The position numbers and the translations under genes were made by a program. Under the pieces are notes generated by a model. It was not told the origin of the DNA. It did no database searches and saw nothing but the letters and a program-made list of their open reading frames with translations. A DNA stretch of 64,000 bases, taken from contig CAZYQE010000003.1 in the NCBI GenBank assembly GCA_964650315.1, positions 26,419 to 90,418 on the forward strand, read 5' to 3'. The DNA comes from CAJMSU01 sp964650315 (GTDB lineage Bacteria > Bacillota_I > Bacilli_A > RF39 > UBA660). Positions 17,828 to 26,519 of the stretch are shown one piece after another; the stretch's first letter is position 1; each line of letters starts with the position of its first letter.

Positions 17828-18490
17828 CTAACCAACTAGTTCAAAAATATATACAGTTTGTTTAGTACTATCATCTTTAGTACAAGTAATAAGTGTTAAA
17901 GTAGTTTTATCAAAGTTTCTATTTATTTTTACTTTACCATTCTTAGGTACATTATATACATTAACTAAACTATATTTATAATCTCTACCATTATAAGTAA
18001 CAAAAGCATTGTCACCATGTTTTAATGTATATAAATATGCAAAGTATGAAATATATGCAGTACCTGAATGAGCCATCAATATTAAATTACCTCCGGCTAC
18101 ATCTGGCATAGTAGAACCTAAAACTAATGTAACATTATACTCTATATTATTATATTTTGAATCTAGATTACAGAATCCCCTTCTTAAACCTATTTTAGGA
18201 ATAGATAACACTCCTAAATACTTACCATAATCAATATTTTGTTGATTATACACTGTACCATCTGATACATTATTAGCTTTTGGAGCTTCAACATTTTTAT
18301 CACTATTACCATAATTATACATAGAAAGTAACATATCATTAAATAATTCTTCCCTAAGTTTAGCCAAATGATTAAATGATAAAACTACAACTCCCATAAA
18401 TACAAGTAAAGAGCCAAATATTAATAAATGACTCTTTTTAATTTCCTTTTGTTTAATCTTGTTCAGAAACTTTAGATTTAGCATTCGCAT
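17828..18490 (-). CDS. Sortase, likely for the adjacent thioester surface protein
   Basis: 220 aa. One N-terminal membrane helix (about 21-40) then a sortase domain. The catalytic His is H141 (LMAHSG) and the Cys is C203 in TLITCT. In most sortases an Arg follows the Cys by 8-13 residues; here the tail reads TKDDSTKQTVYIFELVG with no Arg, Lys or Gln being the nearest candidates. The gene overlaps the 3' end of the VPDTG-bearing surface protein gene by 38 bp; start choice is uncertain because the RBS is weak. It should attach that protein to the wall. Confidence 0.88.
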   Translation of the reverse strand: MRMLNLKFLNKIKQKEIKKSHLLIFGSLLVFMGVVVLSFNHLAKLREELFNDMLLSMYNYGNSDKNVEAPKANNVSDGTVYNQQNIDYGKYLGVLSIPKIGLRRGFCNLDSKYNNIEYNVTLVLGSTMPDVAGGNLILMAHSGTAYISYFAYLYTLKHGDNAFVTYNGRDYKYSLVNVYNVPKNGKVKINRNFDKTTLTLITCTKDDSTKQTVYIFELVG

Positions 18491-19679
18491 AAATTATACC
18501 AAGTCCACATAACAATATTACAAGTCCAATAAAGTATACAGATTGAGCAGTATTCATACCTGTATCAGGTACACTAGGTTGATAATCTAATTCAAGTCCA
18601 GTATTAACTGTTTCTTTTTCTAATACTGTTACATTTTGGTAATCAGTTCCACTTGGTGGAGTAAATACATAAGCTGTTGGAACTGGTCCTGTAACAGAAA
18701 GAGTAACTTTCTTAGTTTTTTCTGTAACACTAGCTATTGGAACTAGCATATAGAATTTACTAGCAGTAATCTTTGAAAGATCAGTAATTTCTTTTCCACT
18801 TTCTGTATATAGTTTTGTACCTGAAGGGAATTCAGATTTAATTGAATAAGTTTCCCCTGCTTGTAATCCTGAAACTGTAATCATAGGTGATTTATAATAT
18901 TTATTATCACCAGTTACAGTAATTTCATCACTACTCTTAGTAATAGTTAATGTATTCGATTTAGCTTTTTCAGCTTGTGTTACTAATGGTGCAACATATT
19001 TATTGTATAGTTCCGCAACGGCAGGATCATCCTCTCTAACACCAGCACCTTCAGTATTTAAAGCAGAAATTTGTGTATCCTGTTTTATTTTAGGTAGCAA
19101 TTCATCATGTTTACCGTCCCATGTATTTTTATCAAATCCTGTTTTACCCTTTTGTGCCATATTATAAGAATATAGCCAAACTGCAGTCTGTGTTACCCAA
19201 GTATCAGTATACTTAGGAAGACCATGAGTACCAGATTTAGATAAAATATAAACTATACCTGAATCTACTGGGGTATTAGTTCTAGTAAAAGTTGTTCCTC
19301 CATTTGGTATAGCACCATCTTTTTGCAAACAGAAAACTTGTATATTATAAGGAGATGATGGGTTATCACCATTTCTTGCCATTTGATATGGAGCATTATA
19401 ATTTGCAACACCCGCTTCACTAGGACCACTTATATTACCCTGAAGTCTTCTAAAGCTTGCAGTTGAACTAGTTTGATCTGTCACAATAGTATTTCCCACA
19501 GTGTCTTTATCATACATAATTGCATATGAATCTTTACCACTAAATTGTATTGCGATAAAAGATACAAAAGCTACCATTATCATTAATGCAGATAAATGAT
19601 GTGGAACTTGTGATCCCATTACTTGTCTAAATTTTGATTTTTGTTTTTCGTTATTATCTTCCATATAGATTTTTTCCAT
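18453..19679 (-). CDS. Cys-Gln thioester-domain surface protein with LPxTG-like anchor
   Basis: 408 aa. A signal/membrane helix at about 29-47 is followed by a thioester (TQXA) domain. The bond-forming pair is C117 (in QVFCLQ) and Q164 (in WVTQTAVW). A beta-rich domain follows (about 240-360). The C-terminus is a cell wall sorting signal: VPDTG (370-374), hydrophobic helix, short charged tail. In streptococcal adhesins such domains bind host surface amines covalently. The sortase gene overlaps its 3' end. An alternative start is Met6. Exported, wall-linked adhesin is the likely role. Confidence 0.88.
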   Translation of the reverse strand: MEKIYMEDNNEKQKSKFRQVMGSQVPHHLSALMIMVAFVSFIAIQFSGKDSYAIMYDKDTVGNTIVTDQTSSTASFRRLQGNISGPSEAGVANYNAPYQMARNGDNPSSPYNIQVFCLQKDGAIPNGGTTFTRTNTPVDSGIVYILSKSGTHGLPKYTDTWVTQTAVWLYSYNMAQKGKTGFDKNTWDGKHDELLPKIKQDTQISALNTEGAGVREDDPAVAELYNKYVAPLVTQAEKAKSNTLTITKSSDEITVTGDNKYYKSPMITVSGLQAGETYSIKSEFPSGTKLYTESGKEITDLSKITASKFYMLVPIASVTEKTKKVTLSVTGPVPTAYVFTPPSGTDYQNVTVLEKETVNTGLELDYQPSVPDTGMNTAQSVYFIGLVILLCGLGIIYANAKSKVSEQD

Positions 19680-19760
19680 AAATTCACCCTACCTTCATAT
19701 ATAATTATTATAACATATTTTTAAATAAATCAAACATTTTTTTACATATTTAATAAATTT

Positions 19761-20735
19761 CTAAAACTTTATATCAAAACTATTATCTATAGCTGTTTCT
19801 CCTCTACCACCATAAATAAGATCTTTATAATTATCTAAGCTAAAAATATAAGCTATATATTTATCAAAAATACCAGTTATTTTAATAGTAACAGTCTTAT
19901 TTTTATTATTATCATTCTTAGGAATTCTTACATAGAAAGAATCAGTAACATCTAACGGAGTATTTTCATCTATTTCCCTTCCTTCAGAATCAACAATCTT
20001 TAAACCATTAATATTTGAAGTATTAGATACTAAATATTTTTTAAAACTATCTGATTTATTAGTAATAACTTTAATCTCAGAACTTTGATAATACTTATTA
20101 TCTTTAGTTGAATATACTTTATCTTCATTAAATATCTTAATATTATAATCTTCTTTATTTACTTTTAATGCATTATTTACTAAGTCTTTTATATAAGTAT
20201 TATATATAGTATTCTTTGTTTCTAATACTTTATCTTCACTATAAAGTCTCTTACAATTTTTAATATTATATATAGAATTATTATCTAGATTATATTTACC
20301 AATTTTATTTAAATATAGCCATATAGAAGTTTGAGTAATCCATGTTCCAAAATCACTATCTATAGATTCTCCGTTGTTATCCTTTAATTCTTTATTAGGA
20401 TAACTATTAGCTAAAATATATATTAATCCTTTATCTTTTATTTCTTCTTTTATAATATACTCATTACCATAATCTTCAGTCATATTATAACTAAATACTT
20501 GATTATTATTACTATAAATTTTACTAACTTCAACACCTTTATAAGTATTATTTATATCTTCAGAGTGTATTCCACTATTAACACTATCAATACTTAAAGT
20601 ATCAGGTATTTCTATTTTATCCTCTATTGCATAAGAAGATGTTTTCTTATTAGTAAAATTATATATAACAAAAACTCCTACTATAAAGAAAACTAAAATA
20701 AATATAGGTATTTTATACTTACTAATCTTTTTCAT
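19761..20735 (-). CDS. Thioester-domain-like protein lacking the reactive Cys
   Basis: 324 aa. It is a paralog of the next gene: WITQTSIW keeps the Gln (Q135), GLIYILAN matches GIVYILSK, and KDNKYYQSSEI matches GDNKYYKSPMI. At the Cys position it reads QVFSYN with S82 (codon AGT, 20490-20492), so no Cys-Gln thioester can form. It has an N-terminal membrane helix (about 9-26) but no sorting signal, so it should remain membrane anchored. The two genes are 81 bp apart. It could be a decoy, a chaperone-like partner or a decaying duplicate. Confidence 0.8.
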   Translation of the reverse strand: MKKISKYKIPIFILVFFIVGVFVIYNFTNKKTSSYAIEDKIEIPDTLSIDSVNSGIHSEDINNTYKGVEVSKIYSNNNQVFSYNMTEDYGNEYIIKEEIKDKGLIYILANSYPNKELKDNNGESIDSDFGTWITQTSIWLYLNKIGKYNLDNNSIYNIKNCKRLYSEDKVLETKNTIYNTYIKDLVNNALKVNKEDYNIKIFNEDKVYSTKDNKYYQSSEIKVITNKSDSFKKYLVSNTSNINGLKIVDSEGREIDENTPLDVTDSFYVRIPKNDNNKNKTVTIKITGIFDKYIAYIFSLDNYKDLIYGGRGETAIDNSFDIKF

Positions 20736-20766
20736 AAACCCTCCACATATTTATTTTATCATATAT

Positions 20767-21999
20767 TTACTTGATTGAAAATGCATCTAAAATTGCTTTT
20801 TTATCAAAATCATTAGCATTACTATAATAAACAGTACATAGAACACTACCTGTTCCTACAATAGATCCCACTTGTTTATTAAGTTTAATTCCAACTGTAG
20901 GATCAATCTTATCATCTTTAGCTACTCTACCAGCACCTAATCCTACTGATATTTCTCCTAATTTAAAGGCATCTATTTTTTCTAAAACTCCTTTTTTATT
21001 AGATCTAATTTGTTTAGTTTTCTTACTAATTTTTATTTTAGAAAGATCTCCTCCTTGAGCTTTTACTAATTCTTCAAACTTTCTATAAGCAGAACCATCT
21101 CTTAATACTTCTCTAGCCATATCAGCTCCATCCCACTTAGATACACCTTTAGCCATACTTATAAGTTCACTAGCTAAATTTACACATAAAGAATAAAAAT
21201 TACCTTTATTTATCTTACCTTTTAATAAATCAACTGCCTCTTGTACTTCTAAACTATTACCAATATTAGTTCCTAAAGGATTGTCCATTTCACTAATAAC
21301 AGTTTGTACTTCTCTATTATAAAATTCTCCTATTTTTTTCATTAATTCACTAAGTTTATGTGCTTCTTTTCTTGTATGTAATAAAGCCCCTTTACCTACT
21401 TTAATATCCATAACTATTTTATTAGCCCCACTTGCTATTTTCTTACTCATAGTACTAACTGCAATTAAAGGTACAGATGAAACTGTTCCAGTAACATCTC
21501 TTAATGCATAAATCTTTTTATCCATAGGAGCTAAAGTTGCAGTTTGCCCTGTTAATACTATGCCAATATCTTTAGCTTGTTTAATTATTTCTTCATCTGT
21601 TAAAGATGTATTATATCCTGGAATACTTTCTAATTTATCAATTGTTCCTCCTGTAAAACCAAGTCCCCTACCACTCATCTTTATAATAGGTATATCTAAA
21701 GCTGCTACTATAGGTGCAACTACTAACGTTGTCTTATCTCCTACACCACCAGTAGAATGTTTATCAACTTTATTACCAGGTATAAAACTTAAATCTAAGA
21801 TATCCCCACTATCAATAAATATCTTAGTTAAAGCATATATTTCTTCATCTTCCATACCATTTATACAAATAGCCATTAATAAACTAGCCATTTGATAATC
21901 TGTAATTTTTCCTTCTAAGTAACCATTAAAGAAAAACTTTAATTCTTTATAACTTAACTCTTTACCTAATCTTTTCTTATCAATAATATCTACTATCAT
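20767..21999 (-). CDS. pdp: Pyrimidine-nucleoside phosphorylase
   Basis: 410 aa, slightly shorter than B. subtilis Pdp (433). The thymidine/pyrimidine phosphorylase signature SGRGLGFTGGTIDKLESIPG begins near residue 108, and KHSTGGVGDKTT (about 79-90) binds phosphate. It splits uridine and thymidine to the base and (deoxy)ribose-1-phosphate. The acetyltransferase gene upstream overlaps its start. No other deo genes are present in the window. Confidence 0.94.
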   Translation of the reverse strand: MIVDIIDKKRLGKELSYKELKFFFNGYLEGKITDYQMASLLMAICINGMEDEEIYALTKIFIDSGDILDLSFIPGNKVDKHSTGGVGDKTTLVVAPIVAALDIPIIKMSGRGLGFTGGTIDKLESIPGYNTSLTDEEIIKQAKDIGIVLTGQTATLAPMDKKIYALRDVTGTVSSVPLIAVSTMSKKIASGANKIVMDIKVGKGALLHTRKEAHKLSELMKKIGEFYNREVQTVISEMDNPLGTNIGNSLEVQEAVDLLKGKINKGNFYSLCVNLASELISMAKGVSKWDGADMAREVLRDGSAYRKFEELVKAQGGDLSKIKISKKTKQIRSNKKGVLEKIDAFKLGEISVGLGAGRVAKDDKIDPTVGIKLNKQVGSIVGTGSVLCTVYYSNANDFDKKAILDAFSIK

Positions 22000-22400
22000 A
22001 ATATCTCCTTTCTAAAGACATTAGTCTCTCTAATAACAAATCCCATATCTTTATATAAATACTGAGCTTCTACTCTCTTATCATTAGAAGTAAGCTCTAT
22101 ATATGAAATATTATTATTCTTACATATTTTAAATACATACTCTAACATATGAGAAGCAATTTTTTTATTTCTATATTCTTCTTTTACACATACATAATTT
22201 AAAAAAGCATAATAAATATTTTTAACACTATCATATAATTTATTAATAGTTAAATAACCAATTACTTGATTATTACATACCGCAACTATTTCTATATTAT
22301 TAGTATTATCTTCTTCTTTTTCTAAATCAAATACTTCTTTAAGTAATATATTTAAAGAATCTCTATCACTAGTTTTATATGTCCTAATATTTATCTCCAT
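21996..22400 (-). CDS. GNAT-family N-acetyltransferase
   Basis: 134 aa from the ATG at 22400, which has AGGGGTG upstream; a more distal ATG at 22421 lacks an RBS. The acetyl-CoA loop reads VKEEYRNKKIASHMLEYV, a match to the R/Q-x-x-G/K-x-G/A motif, followed by VEAQYLYKDMGF typical of motif B. The substrate is unknown. The stop overlaps the pdp start (ATGATAG-type junction), so both are co-transcribed. Confidence 0.85.
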   Translation of the reverse strand: MEINIRTYKTSDRDSLNILLKEVFDLEKEEDNTNNIEIVAVCNNQVIGYLTINKLYDSVKNIYYAFLNYVCVKEEYRNKKIASHMLEYVFKICKNNNISYIELTSNDKRVEAQYLYKDMGFVIRETNVFRKEIL

Positions 22401-22451
22401 ACTAGCACCCCTATCATACATAGATTATAACATGTTTATACAAAAAAATAC

Positions 22452-22487
22452 ATAAAAAAAGCAGACTATTTATCTGCTTCTTTTTCG
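22452..22487 (-). terminator. Intrinsic terminator of ssb
   Basis: AAGCAGA TAAATAG TCTGCTT hairpin then TTTTT; the ssb stop codon lies in the loop. Confidence 0.87.
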
Positions 22488-22810
22488 TCGTTAGGTTTGC
22501 TAGAAAGGAAAGTTATTTTTTCACCCACAACCTCCATAATAGTTTCATTCTTTTTATCCTTTTCTACAGTTCTTGATTGAAGTCGTCCCTTTAATCCGAC
22601 AACATCCCCTTTTTTACAATACTCTTTTGTATTCTCTGCAACACTATCCCAAATAATACACTTTATAAAATCAGTATCATATCCCCCTTCCATATTTTTA
22701 AAACTTCTTGGAATAGCAAGTGTTAGTGTTGCAACCTTCTTACCAGAATCACTTTTATTTATTTGTATTTCATGTGCAAGTCTACCAACCAAAACCACCT
22801 GATTTAACAT
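22466..22810 (-). CDS. ssb: Single-stranded DNA-binding protein (short form)
   Basis: 114 aa, one OB fold. The start MLNQVVLVGRLA and the FIKCIIWDSVAENT and GDVVGLKGRLQSR blocks are diagnostic. It is shorter than replicative SSB (~170 aa): the C-terminal Gly/Pro-rich linker and acidic DDDIPF tip are absent, the protein ending in NDEKEADK. It thus resembles B. subtilis SsbB (113 aa) rather than SsbA. A full-length SSB is expected elsewhere. The AAAGGAGGTGAT RBS is strong. Confidence 0.9.
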   Translation of the reverse strand: MLNQVVLVGRLAHEIQINKSDSGKKVATLTLAIPRSFKNMEGGYDTDFIKCIIWDSVAENTKEYCKKGDVVGLKGRLQSRTVEKDKKNETIMEVVGEKITFLSSKPNDEKEADK

Positions 22811-22897
22811 ATATCACCTCCTTTCAAGTGATATATTATCTAGTTGTTTTTGATAAAGCAAACTACAGAAATTAAGAATTTAAATAATATTTTTATA

Positions 22898-22936
22898 CAA
22901 AAAAAGAAATTCTCTATATGAAAATTTCTTTTTAGA
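22898..22936 (-). terminator. Intrinsic terminator of sufCDSUB
   Basis: AAAAAGAAATTTTC / GAGAATTTCTTTTT stem with T-run, about 30 bp after the sufB stop. Confidence 0.85.
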
Positions 22937-22965
22937 ATACTTAATATATTAAATATACAAATTAC

Positions 22966-24279
22966 CTATAAATTACTTTTTATTAATTGATTTAATTCTA
23001 CTGCATATTCCATAGGTAATTCTTCTCTAAATTTTTCTAAGAAACCTAATACTATAAGTTCAGTAGCTCTTTCCCTAGATATACCTCTACTCATCATATA
23101 GAATAAGTTATCTTCACTTATTTTAGAGACTGTTGCTTCATGCTCTATATTACTACTTAGATTAAAACATGAATTTGTTGGGATAGTATCACTCTTAGAT
23201 TTTTCATCTAGTATTAGAGTATCACATTGGACTATAGCTTCACTATTACTAGATTTCTCTTTTATCTTAACATCTCCTCTATAAGTAGCATTTCCTCCAT
23301 CACTAGCAATACTTTTAGATATTATATTACTCTTAGTATTCTTACCTAAATGAATCATTCTAGCTCCACTATCTTGTTGTTGTTCTTTTGTAGCAACTGA
23401 TATAGTAATACAGGTACCACTAGAGTTGTCTCCTTTTAATACACAACATGGATACTTCATAGTAACTTTACTACCAATATTACCATCTATCCATTCCATC
23501 TTTCCACCTTCATCAACAAGTGCTCTTTTAGTAACTAAATTATATACATTAGTAGCCCAATTTTGAATAGTAGAATATCTACATTTACTATTTTTACCTA
23601 CATATATTTCTACTACTGCTGCATGTAGAGCAGATTCACTATAGCTAGGTGCAGTACAACCTTCTACATAGTGAAGATCTGAATTATCATCTACTATTAT
23701 TAAAGTTCTTTCAAATTGTCCCATATTACGAGAATTAATTCTAAAATAACTTTGTAATGGTCTATCTAATTTAGTATTAGGTGGTATATAAATAAAACTA
23801 CCTCCACTAAATACTGCACTATTTAAAGCAGAAAACTTATTTTCATTATTATTTACTATTTTTCCAAAATATTTTTTGACTAAGTCAGGATACTCTTTCA
23901 TAGCAACTTCAATAGATGTAAATATTACTTTTTTCTTTTCTAATTCTTCTATCATTTTATGGTATATTACTTCACTTTCATATTGAACTCCCATACCTGA
24001 TAGATGTCTTTCACTTTCTATTACCCCTAAATCATCTAATTCATCTACAACTGGTTTTAAAACATTATTCCAATCACTTTCAATTTTTAAATCTTGTTTA
24101 TCTTTCTTATAATATATTATTTTATTAAAATCTAGATCAATCTTTGGACCAAATTTGGGCATATCTAAATTAATAAAATTCTCATAACTTTTTAATCTAA
24201 AGTCCCTAACCCATTTATCTTCATTCTTCTCTTTAGATATAAGTTTAATTTTATCTTTATTTATACCTACTATTTCCAT
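22966..24279 (-). CDS. sufB: Fe-S cluster assembly scaffold SufB
   Basis: 437 aa. The conserved C-terminal beta-helix is clear: SSGTCITISVATKEQQQDSGARMIHLG, then IEHEATVSKISEDNLFYMMSRGIS. Together with SufC and SufD it forms the scaffold on which Fe-S clusters are built in the cytosol. It is the last gene of the order sufC-sufD-sufS-sufU-sufB, as in B. subtilis. With SufD so short (below), SufB may carry more of the scaffold or act as a homodimer. Confidence 0.95.
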   Translation of the reverse strand: MEIVGINKDKIKLISKEKNEDKWVRDFRLKSYENFINLDMPKFGPKIDLDFNKIIYYKKDKQDLKIESDWNNVLKPVVDELDDLGVIESERHLSGMGVQYESEVIYHKMIEELEKKKVIFTSIEVAMKEYPDLVKKYFGKIVNNNENKFSALNSAVFSGGSFIYIPPNTKLDRPLQSYFRINSRNMGQFERTLIIVDDNSDLHYVEGCTAPSYSESALHAAVVEIYVGKNSKCRYSTIQNWATNVYNLVTKRALVDEGGKMEWIDGNIGSKVTMKYPCCVLKGDNSSGTCITISVATKEQQQDSGARMIHLGKNTKSNIISKSIASDGGNATYRGDVKIKEKSSNSEAIVQCDTLILDEKSKSDTIPTNSCFNLSSNIEHEATVSKISEDNLFYMMSRGISRERATELIVLGFLEKFREELPMEYAVELNQLIKSNL

Positions 24280-24298
24280 AATATCACCACGATTCTAA

Positions 24299-24724
24299 CT
24301 ATTTTTCTAACTGTTCTAACATTTTAGTAATACAACTACTAGGTAGTAATGCACAATTCATTCTATTAGGTTGTTTACTAATACTTTCATATACTACTAA
24401 GTCTTGTAGTAAATCTTCATCATATTCTTTTTCTTCTAACATATTTTTATAATTTAAAATTAATTTTTTAGCATCTTCTACACTCTTACCAATTAAATTT
24501 CTAATAAATATAGAAGTAGCAGATGTACTAATAGCACATGCTTCTCCATCAAAGACAATATCTTTAATAATACCATCTTCTACTTTCATCATTAAAGTTA
24601 AATTATCTATACAACTTTCACTATTATAATTAGTACTTAAATAACTTTCATCATTAACTAATCCTCTATGCATAGGATTTTCATAATTATCTAATATTAT
24701 TTCTCTTTTTAAATTACTATCCAT
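24299..24724 (-). CDS. sufU: Zinc-dependent sulfurtransferase SufU
   Basis: 141 aa. The zinc ligands of Bacillus SufU are conserved as C38 and D40 (ESCIDN), C63 (GEACAIS) and C124 (MNCALLPS). SufU takes persulfide sulfur from SufS by zinc-ligand swapping. It starts 8 bp after sufS and ends 19 bp before sufB. The 18-residue insert that separates SufU from IscU is present between residues 83 and 110. Confidence 0.95.
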   Translation of the reverse strand: MDSNLKREIILDNYENPMHRGLVNDESYLSTNYNSESCIDNLTLMMKVEDGIIKDIVFDGEACAISTSATSIFIRNLIGKSVEDAKKLILNYKNMLEEKEYDEDLLQDLVVYESISKQPNRMNCALLPSSCITKMLEQLEK

Positions 24725-24732
24725 ATTATCAC

Positions 24733-25929
24733 CTATATTATTACTTTAAATATATCTTTACTATCCTTTAATACCATAATTAATTTATCTACATCTTCTT
24801 TATTATTATATAAATACATACTTACTCTTACAGTATTTCTAATATTAATCTCATCTTTTAACATCTTAGTGCAGTGGTTACCTGCACGCACATAGATATT
24901 ATAATGATTTAAATACACTGATGCATCTTGACTAAATACATCTTTTATATTAAAAGCAAGTATCCCACTATTAGAGTTTTTATTATATAAAACTAAATTA
25001 GGTATTTTTTCTAACTCCCCTACTAAATATTTCTTTAAATCTATCTCATAATTATGAATCTTATCCATACCGATAGATTCTAAATACTCTATAGCAGTTT
25101 TCATACCTATAACTCCTTCTATATTAGGAGTTCCTGCTTCAAACTTAACAGGAGCATTCTTTAATTCATAAGAATTATCTTCTTCAAAGAATTGATTCAT
25201 TCCTCCACCAAACTTAATTGGATCCATATCTTCAAGTAGATTGTATTTTCCTACTAAGACTCCTACTCCTGTAGGCCCTAACATCTTATGTGCAGAAAAA
25301 CTTAAAAAATCTATATTACATTTCTTAAAATCTACTTTCATATGAGGAACACTTTGGGCTCCATCTACATTAAATAAAATATTCTTTTCCTTACATATCT
25401 TACCTATCTCTTCTATATCACGTACATCTCCTATTACATTAGTAACATGAGCAATTGAAATTACTTTTGTTTTATCTGTAATAGTTTTTTCTAGATTTTC
25501 TACTGTTAATTCGTATTCTTCATTTAGAGGTATATATTTTATAACTATTCCAATCTCTTCACTTAATTTAATCCAAGGTAGAACGTTAGATGCATGTTCT
25601 GACTTAGTAAGTAGGACTTCATCACCTTTTTTAAGATGTTTTTTCATATATCCAAATACAACCATATTAATAGATTCTGTAGTTCCACTAGTAAATACTA
25701 CTTCTTTTGGACTATTACAGTTAATAAACTTACAAACTACATCTCTTGTTTCATCATATAATTTATTTGTAATAACAGAAGCATCATAATCTCCTCTATG
25801 TATATTAGAAGTATGCTTAGTATAATAATCTTCTACACTTTCTATTACACATTTAGGTTTTAGAGTTGTCGCCCCATTATCAAAGAAACTAATATCTTTA
25901 TCTAACATTGGAAAGTCATCTCTATTCAT
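24733..25929 (-). CDS. sufS: Cysteine desulfurase SufS
   Basis: 398 aa. PLP is bound by K215 in SFSAHKMLGPTG; the catalytic Cys is C353 in RAGNHCTKM. The DNGATT start motif is typical for group II desulfurases. It takes sulfur from L-cysteine and hands it to SufU. RBS AGGAGGTGATTTT. It follows sufD by 11 bp. Confidence 0.96.
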   Translation of the reverse strand: MNRDDFPMLDKDISFFDNGATTLKPKCVIESVEDYYTKHTSNIHRGDYDASVITNKLYDETRDVVCKFINCNSPKEVVFTSGTTESINMVVFGYMKKHLKKGDEVLLTKSEHASNVLPWIKLSEEIGIVIKYIPLNEEYELTVENLEKTITDKTKVISIAHVTNVIGDVRDIEEIGKICKEKNILFNVDGAQSVPHMKVDFKKCNIDFLSFSAHKMLGPTGVGVLVGKYNLLEDMDPIKFGGGMNQFFEEDNSYELKNAPVKFEAGTPNIEGVIGMKTAIEYLESIGMDKIHNYEIDLKKYLVGELEKIPNLVLYNKNSNSGILAFNIKDVFSQDASVYLNHYNIYVRAGNHCTKMLKDEINIRNTVRVSMYLYNNKEDVDKLIMVLKDSKDIFKVII

Positions 25930-25940
25930 AAAATCACCTC

Positions 25941-26519
25941 CTAGATTCTTTCTATTTCTAATAAAAACTTATCTATTTTAACTAAATCTATACTATCACT
26001 ATTAATTAAAAAACCTTTAAGTAATAATAAATAAGCATTCTTTTTACTTATCCCCCTACTCATTAAATAGAATAAATATTCATCCTTAAATTTACCAATA
26101 TAGGCAGCATGATTACTATCTACATCATAATTATCTATTAATAAATTAGGTTTAATAGTACTTTTACCATTTCTTATATTTATAATTTGATTATCTTGAT
26201 TACAAATACACTTATTACTATCTCTTAGTACACTACCTTCAACATTATAAGTTAAATAATTATCTTTAACATTAACTCCATGATTATATAATTCACTATG
26301 AGTATTATCCTTATTATGATTAACTTTTATATTTAGTTTATTATCATCATAATTAATATTATTATAGTAATAATAAAGATTAATATCTTCTTTATTTAAA
26401 TTAATCTCTACATTACTACTACCATTAATAGAAAAGTGATAAATTATTGTATCTTCTTCTATATTATATTTATAATCTTTACTTTCGTTATTGTCTAATA
26501 CATATATCTCTTTACTCAT
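25941..26519 (-). CDS. sufD: Half-length SufD-like protein
   Basis: 192 aa from ATG 26519 (GGTGA RBS; overlaps the sufC stop). Standard SufD is about 400-440 aa, so half the protein is missing, mainly the N-terminal helical domain and part of the beta-helix. The C-terminus is clearly SufD/SufB: YIGKFKDEYLFYLMSRGISKKNA. The interface His is kept (H137), but the usual KCSHGAT reads DSNHAAY, without the Cys. There is no remnant of the missing part upstream, where sufC abuts, so it is a reduced form, not a frameshift. Confidence 0.85.
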   Translation of the reverse strand: MSKEIYVLDNNESKDYKYNIEEDTIIYHFSINGSSNVEINLNKEDINLYYYYNNINYDDNKLNIKVNHNKDNTHSELYNHGVNVKDNYLTYNVEGSVLRDSNKCICNQDNQIINIRNGKSTIKPNLLIDNYDVDSNHAAYIGKFKDEYLFYLMSRGISKKNAYLLLLKGFLINSDSIDLVKIDKFLLEIERI

